From Periplaneta americana (taxonomy: Eukaryota > Arthropoda > Insecta > Blattodea > Blattidae), in contig NC_091130.1 of the NCBI RefSeq assembly GCF_040183065.1, positions 25,880,359 to 25,944,358 of the forward strand: a stretch of DNA of 64,000 bases, written 5' to 3'. The first letter of the stretch is position 1, and the number at the start of each line of letters is the position of its first letter. Under the pieces are notes generated by a model. The model saw only the letters and a program-made list of their open reading frames with translations, was not told where the DNA came from and ran no database searches. The position numbers and the translations under genes are program-made. Positions 62,321-64,000 of this stretch are shown piece by piece.

Positions 62321-62452
62321 CCACACAACTATTTTTGCTTATAACTTTCGACTCAGTCATTTCCGGACCATGGTTCCTTATCTCAAATTGATACATGTGC
62401 CCTTCGCCATCATCCCTGAAAGTTAGTAACACTACCTCGGAAACACTCTGTA

Positions 62453-62530
62453 TATACAGAGTGTTATATAATATTGTTATAAATTGGAGGAAGTGATTTA
62501 TTGGCGTGCCTCGAAGTGTGTTATACATTT
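62453..62530 (-). pseudogene. Second copy of the RGTPIN tail
   Basis: TATACAGAGTGTTATATAAT, then TGAGGAAGT-like and ATTGGCGTGCCTCGAAGTGT; the minus strand encodes NTLRGTPINHFLQF. Direct (not inverted) relative to 61033-61270, so it is a separate truncated copy abutting the DUF4817 element. Confidence 0.6.
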
Positions 62531-63160
62531 TTTTTCCTATGGAATCATTTTTTAATCCCATTTGTTCTACCCATTCTCTGTGTTGTATGTTTATAAATCT
62601 TCACATCCCATAAGTTCATCAATGTGTCCGTTGAATGAGCGGATTTGACATGAAGTTAGCACGACACCGGGTCCTATTTTGAAATAGAACCCATGCCGCA
62701 GGCGGGATTTGAACGCAAGACCGTGGCACCAGCTATACCTTACCCACAGCCGACAATCTGGGTCTGTAATACGAACTATTTTGTAACACTGCGTGAACCC
62801 GGAACCGCGGAGAGGTGTGCAGTGAAAGTGCAGATGTGATTCACAAATGCTCACTCTTACACTTCCCCAGGCGTAGTGAGAAACAAGTGTTTTCCCAGAA
62901 TGCGCTGCGGTTTGTACCTGCCTCGACATTTCGAGAAAGGGAGGTTTGCACATTTACGCTACATGAAACGGCAACAGATTAATTGTACTCAATGTTAGTA
63001 AGTCTGGAACAGTAACACAAAATCCATATAGGCTATTTGCAAGTGAGGTATAGTTTCAGCATTTGCACACCCCTTGATACTTGAAAAGAATCGCTATCCT
63101 GAAGAAAAGTTTTGCGAGACATTTAAATTATTATTTTATCCTGTTATAAATTATTTTATC
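62531..63160. other. No firm gene; possible SINE-like B box
   Basis: On the minus strand GCGTTCAAATCCCGCC at about 62700-62716 resembles a B box with AGCTGGTGCC-like sequence upstream, so a degenerate SINE is possible. The 120-codon minus frame (62591-62953) has no recognised motif. Confidence 0.35.
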
Positions 63161-63535
63161 TGCAGCAATCTCACTAGAGATTTTGATTTATCTAGAGAAA
63201 AATCAAAACTCGAGTGGGATTTAATTTACTATTACACGATTAGAAGAAAATATATAAAGATTAGGAGAAATAAAGTACTCTAATGCAATAAAATATAAAC
63301 TGACTTATTAAAATACTAAACTGTCTTGACAATGTATTATTGTACCATCTCATCATTACAAATTTTCCGTTAGATGGCACTAGTGTGTTATGATTAGCTG
63401 TTCTCTTGTTACCAGTTGTGCCAACTATGCAATCTTCATTGAACTGTATGGAATATTAGTAGTCAAGAAGGCTTTGTTGATTCAGTTTTACTTTTATTAA
63501 AACAGCTACATTTCACTTCAATTATCAATATATAT

Positions 63536-63593
<58 letters not shown>

Positions 63594-63866
63594 CAATCTC
63601 TGATACGTGACTATCCATAATCTCATACAGCAGAAGCTATAATATAACCTAAATAATTTAAACAAGATAAATGATAGAAAAGTTTTAATTAAGGATAATG
63701 AAATATACATAAATCGTTTTAAATGGCACAATTATTGAAGGTACAAAGAAACAAATGCTAGGGTGTGATAAAAATTGTAGGATAAGCAGCCATGATTGGT
63801 TGAAACACTCGTTCTTTCCCGTTTTATAGGTAAAAAGTAGTATGACGTAGTAAAAGTGTAATAGTC
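63161..63866 (-). mobile_element. Repeat family C, copy 3, minus strand
   Basis: Reading down from 63866: GACTATTACACTTTTACTACG, TACTACTTTTTACC, CCAATCATGGCTGC and one unit of the CTAGCATTTG repeat. The lower end holds CTAATCGTGTAATAGTAAAT, then CGAGTTTTGATTTTTCTC and the hairpin end CTCTAGTGAGATTGCTG. An (AT)n tract is inserted in the middle (63530-63590). Confidence 0.78.
63530..63590. repeat. (AT)n microsatellite
   Basis: About 27 AT units inside family C copy 3; not present at this place in copy 2. Confidence 0.95.
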
Positions 63867-64000
63867 CTTATAATTTCTTTTCAATGCTTCCCACACTTTC
63901 CACGAGTTTCGAAAAAAAAAATCTGTTTCATTAATATGATGTTGCGTATAAAAGTTCTTATTATTGTTCATAGCAGAGATTCTTTAACTTTAGAGTTCAG

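Larger units (their letters stand above)
61492..62452 (+). mobile_element. Transposon with DUF4817-type protein remnant
   Basis: Inverted ends of about 140 bp: TAGGGTGTTTCCGAGGAGG, GTGTTACAAACTTTCAGGG, GATGATGGCGAAGGGCAC on the left against the complementary GTGCCCTTCGCCATCATCC, CTGAAAGTTAGTAACAC, CCTCGGAAACACTCTG on the right. The interior carries an N-terminal DNA-binding remnant (62125-62320) and a younger SINE (61680-61895). Related to the mariner-like element at 26200-29669 by end sequence style. Confidence 0.8.

Noticed and set aside
62591..62953. 120-codon minus ORF
   Set aside because: No recognisable domain and it overlaps a possible SINE-like B box; not enough to call a gene.
1..64000. 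LTR retrotransposon or endogenous virus copy
   Set aside because: No paired long terminal direct repeats, primer-binding site, protease or integrase motifs were noticed.
1..64000. Telomeric (TTAGG)n or ribosomal RNA sequence
   Set aside because: No run of TTAGG units and no conserved rRNA words were seen.

Overview
The window looks like a gene-poor, AT-rich piece of a large arthropod nuclear genome, most likely a cockroach (Periplaneta-like). That assignment rests on my memory of how abundant some of these LINE and SINE families are in cockroach DNA, not on a search. Nothing points to bacterial, organellar or viral DNA. Most of the 64 kb is nested mobile DNA: RTE-like and CR1/Jockey-like LINEs, Penelope-like fragments, tRNA-derived SINEs, hAT, mariner-like and PIF/Harbinger elements, TTAA-flanked fold-back elements and many MITE-like inverted repeats. 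Tandem and simple repeats fill much of the rest.

Layout. 0-9 kb: RTE-like LINE fragments, one GC-rich candidate exon with a splice donor, a decayed approximately 50-bp satellite-like repeat, a Penelope-like GIY-YIG remnant and a fragment of a conserved unknown family. 9-21 kb: two copies of one TTAA-flanked long-inverted-repeat element (one hit by an insertion with a tyrosine-recombinase-like remnant), a 0.77 kb near-perfect palindrome, a hAT element with 8-bp TSD carrying a SINE with its own TSD, a 5'-truncated LINE with 13-bp TSD, and two mariner-like remnants. 20-30 kb: family A copy 1, a LINE, a second hAT (8-bp TSD) containing a 99-bp tandem array, a palindromic element split by a Penelope-like fold-back, and a mariner-like element whose transposase is split by a 2.7 kb insertion that itself holds a PIF/Harbinger element. 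30-41 kb: MITEs, a MADF-domain transposon, families A and C, LINEs, a possible cis-regulatory block (33.7-34.1 kb) and a GC-rich candidate first coding exon (41.08-41.25 kb). 41-48 kb: a 164-bp tandem array, a hAT end, an inverted SINE pair, a 75-bp minisatellite (about 22 units) with an RFX X-box-like motif in every unit, and a LINE with endonuclease fused in frame to its C-terminus. 49-64 kb: AT, CTTT and ATATG microsatellites, fold-back elements, a tRNA-like tandem pair, a candidate 69-bp internal exon on the minus strand (60.74-60.81 kb), a DUF4817-type transposon and family C copy 3.

Host genes: I find no complete protein-coding gene. Three short segments carry good splice signals and may be exons of genes with very long introns; they are on different strands and need not belong together. 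Transposon ORFs are nearly all truncated, frameshifted or interrupted. The least described material is probably the sister repeat families A and C, which share a promoter-like end (ACGTCA plus two CCAAT boxes) and a palindromic opposite end, and the arrays of RFX-like sites.
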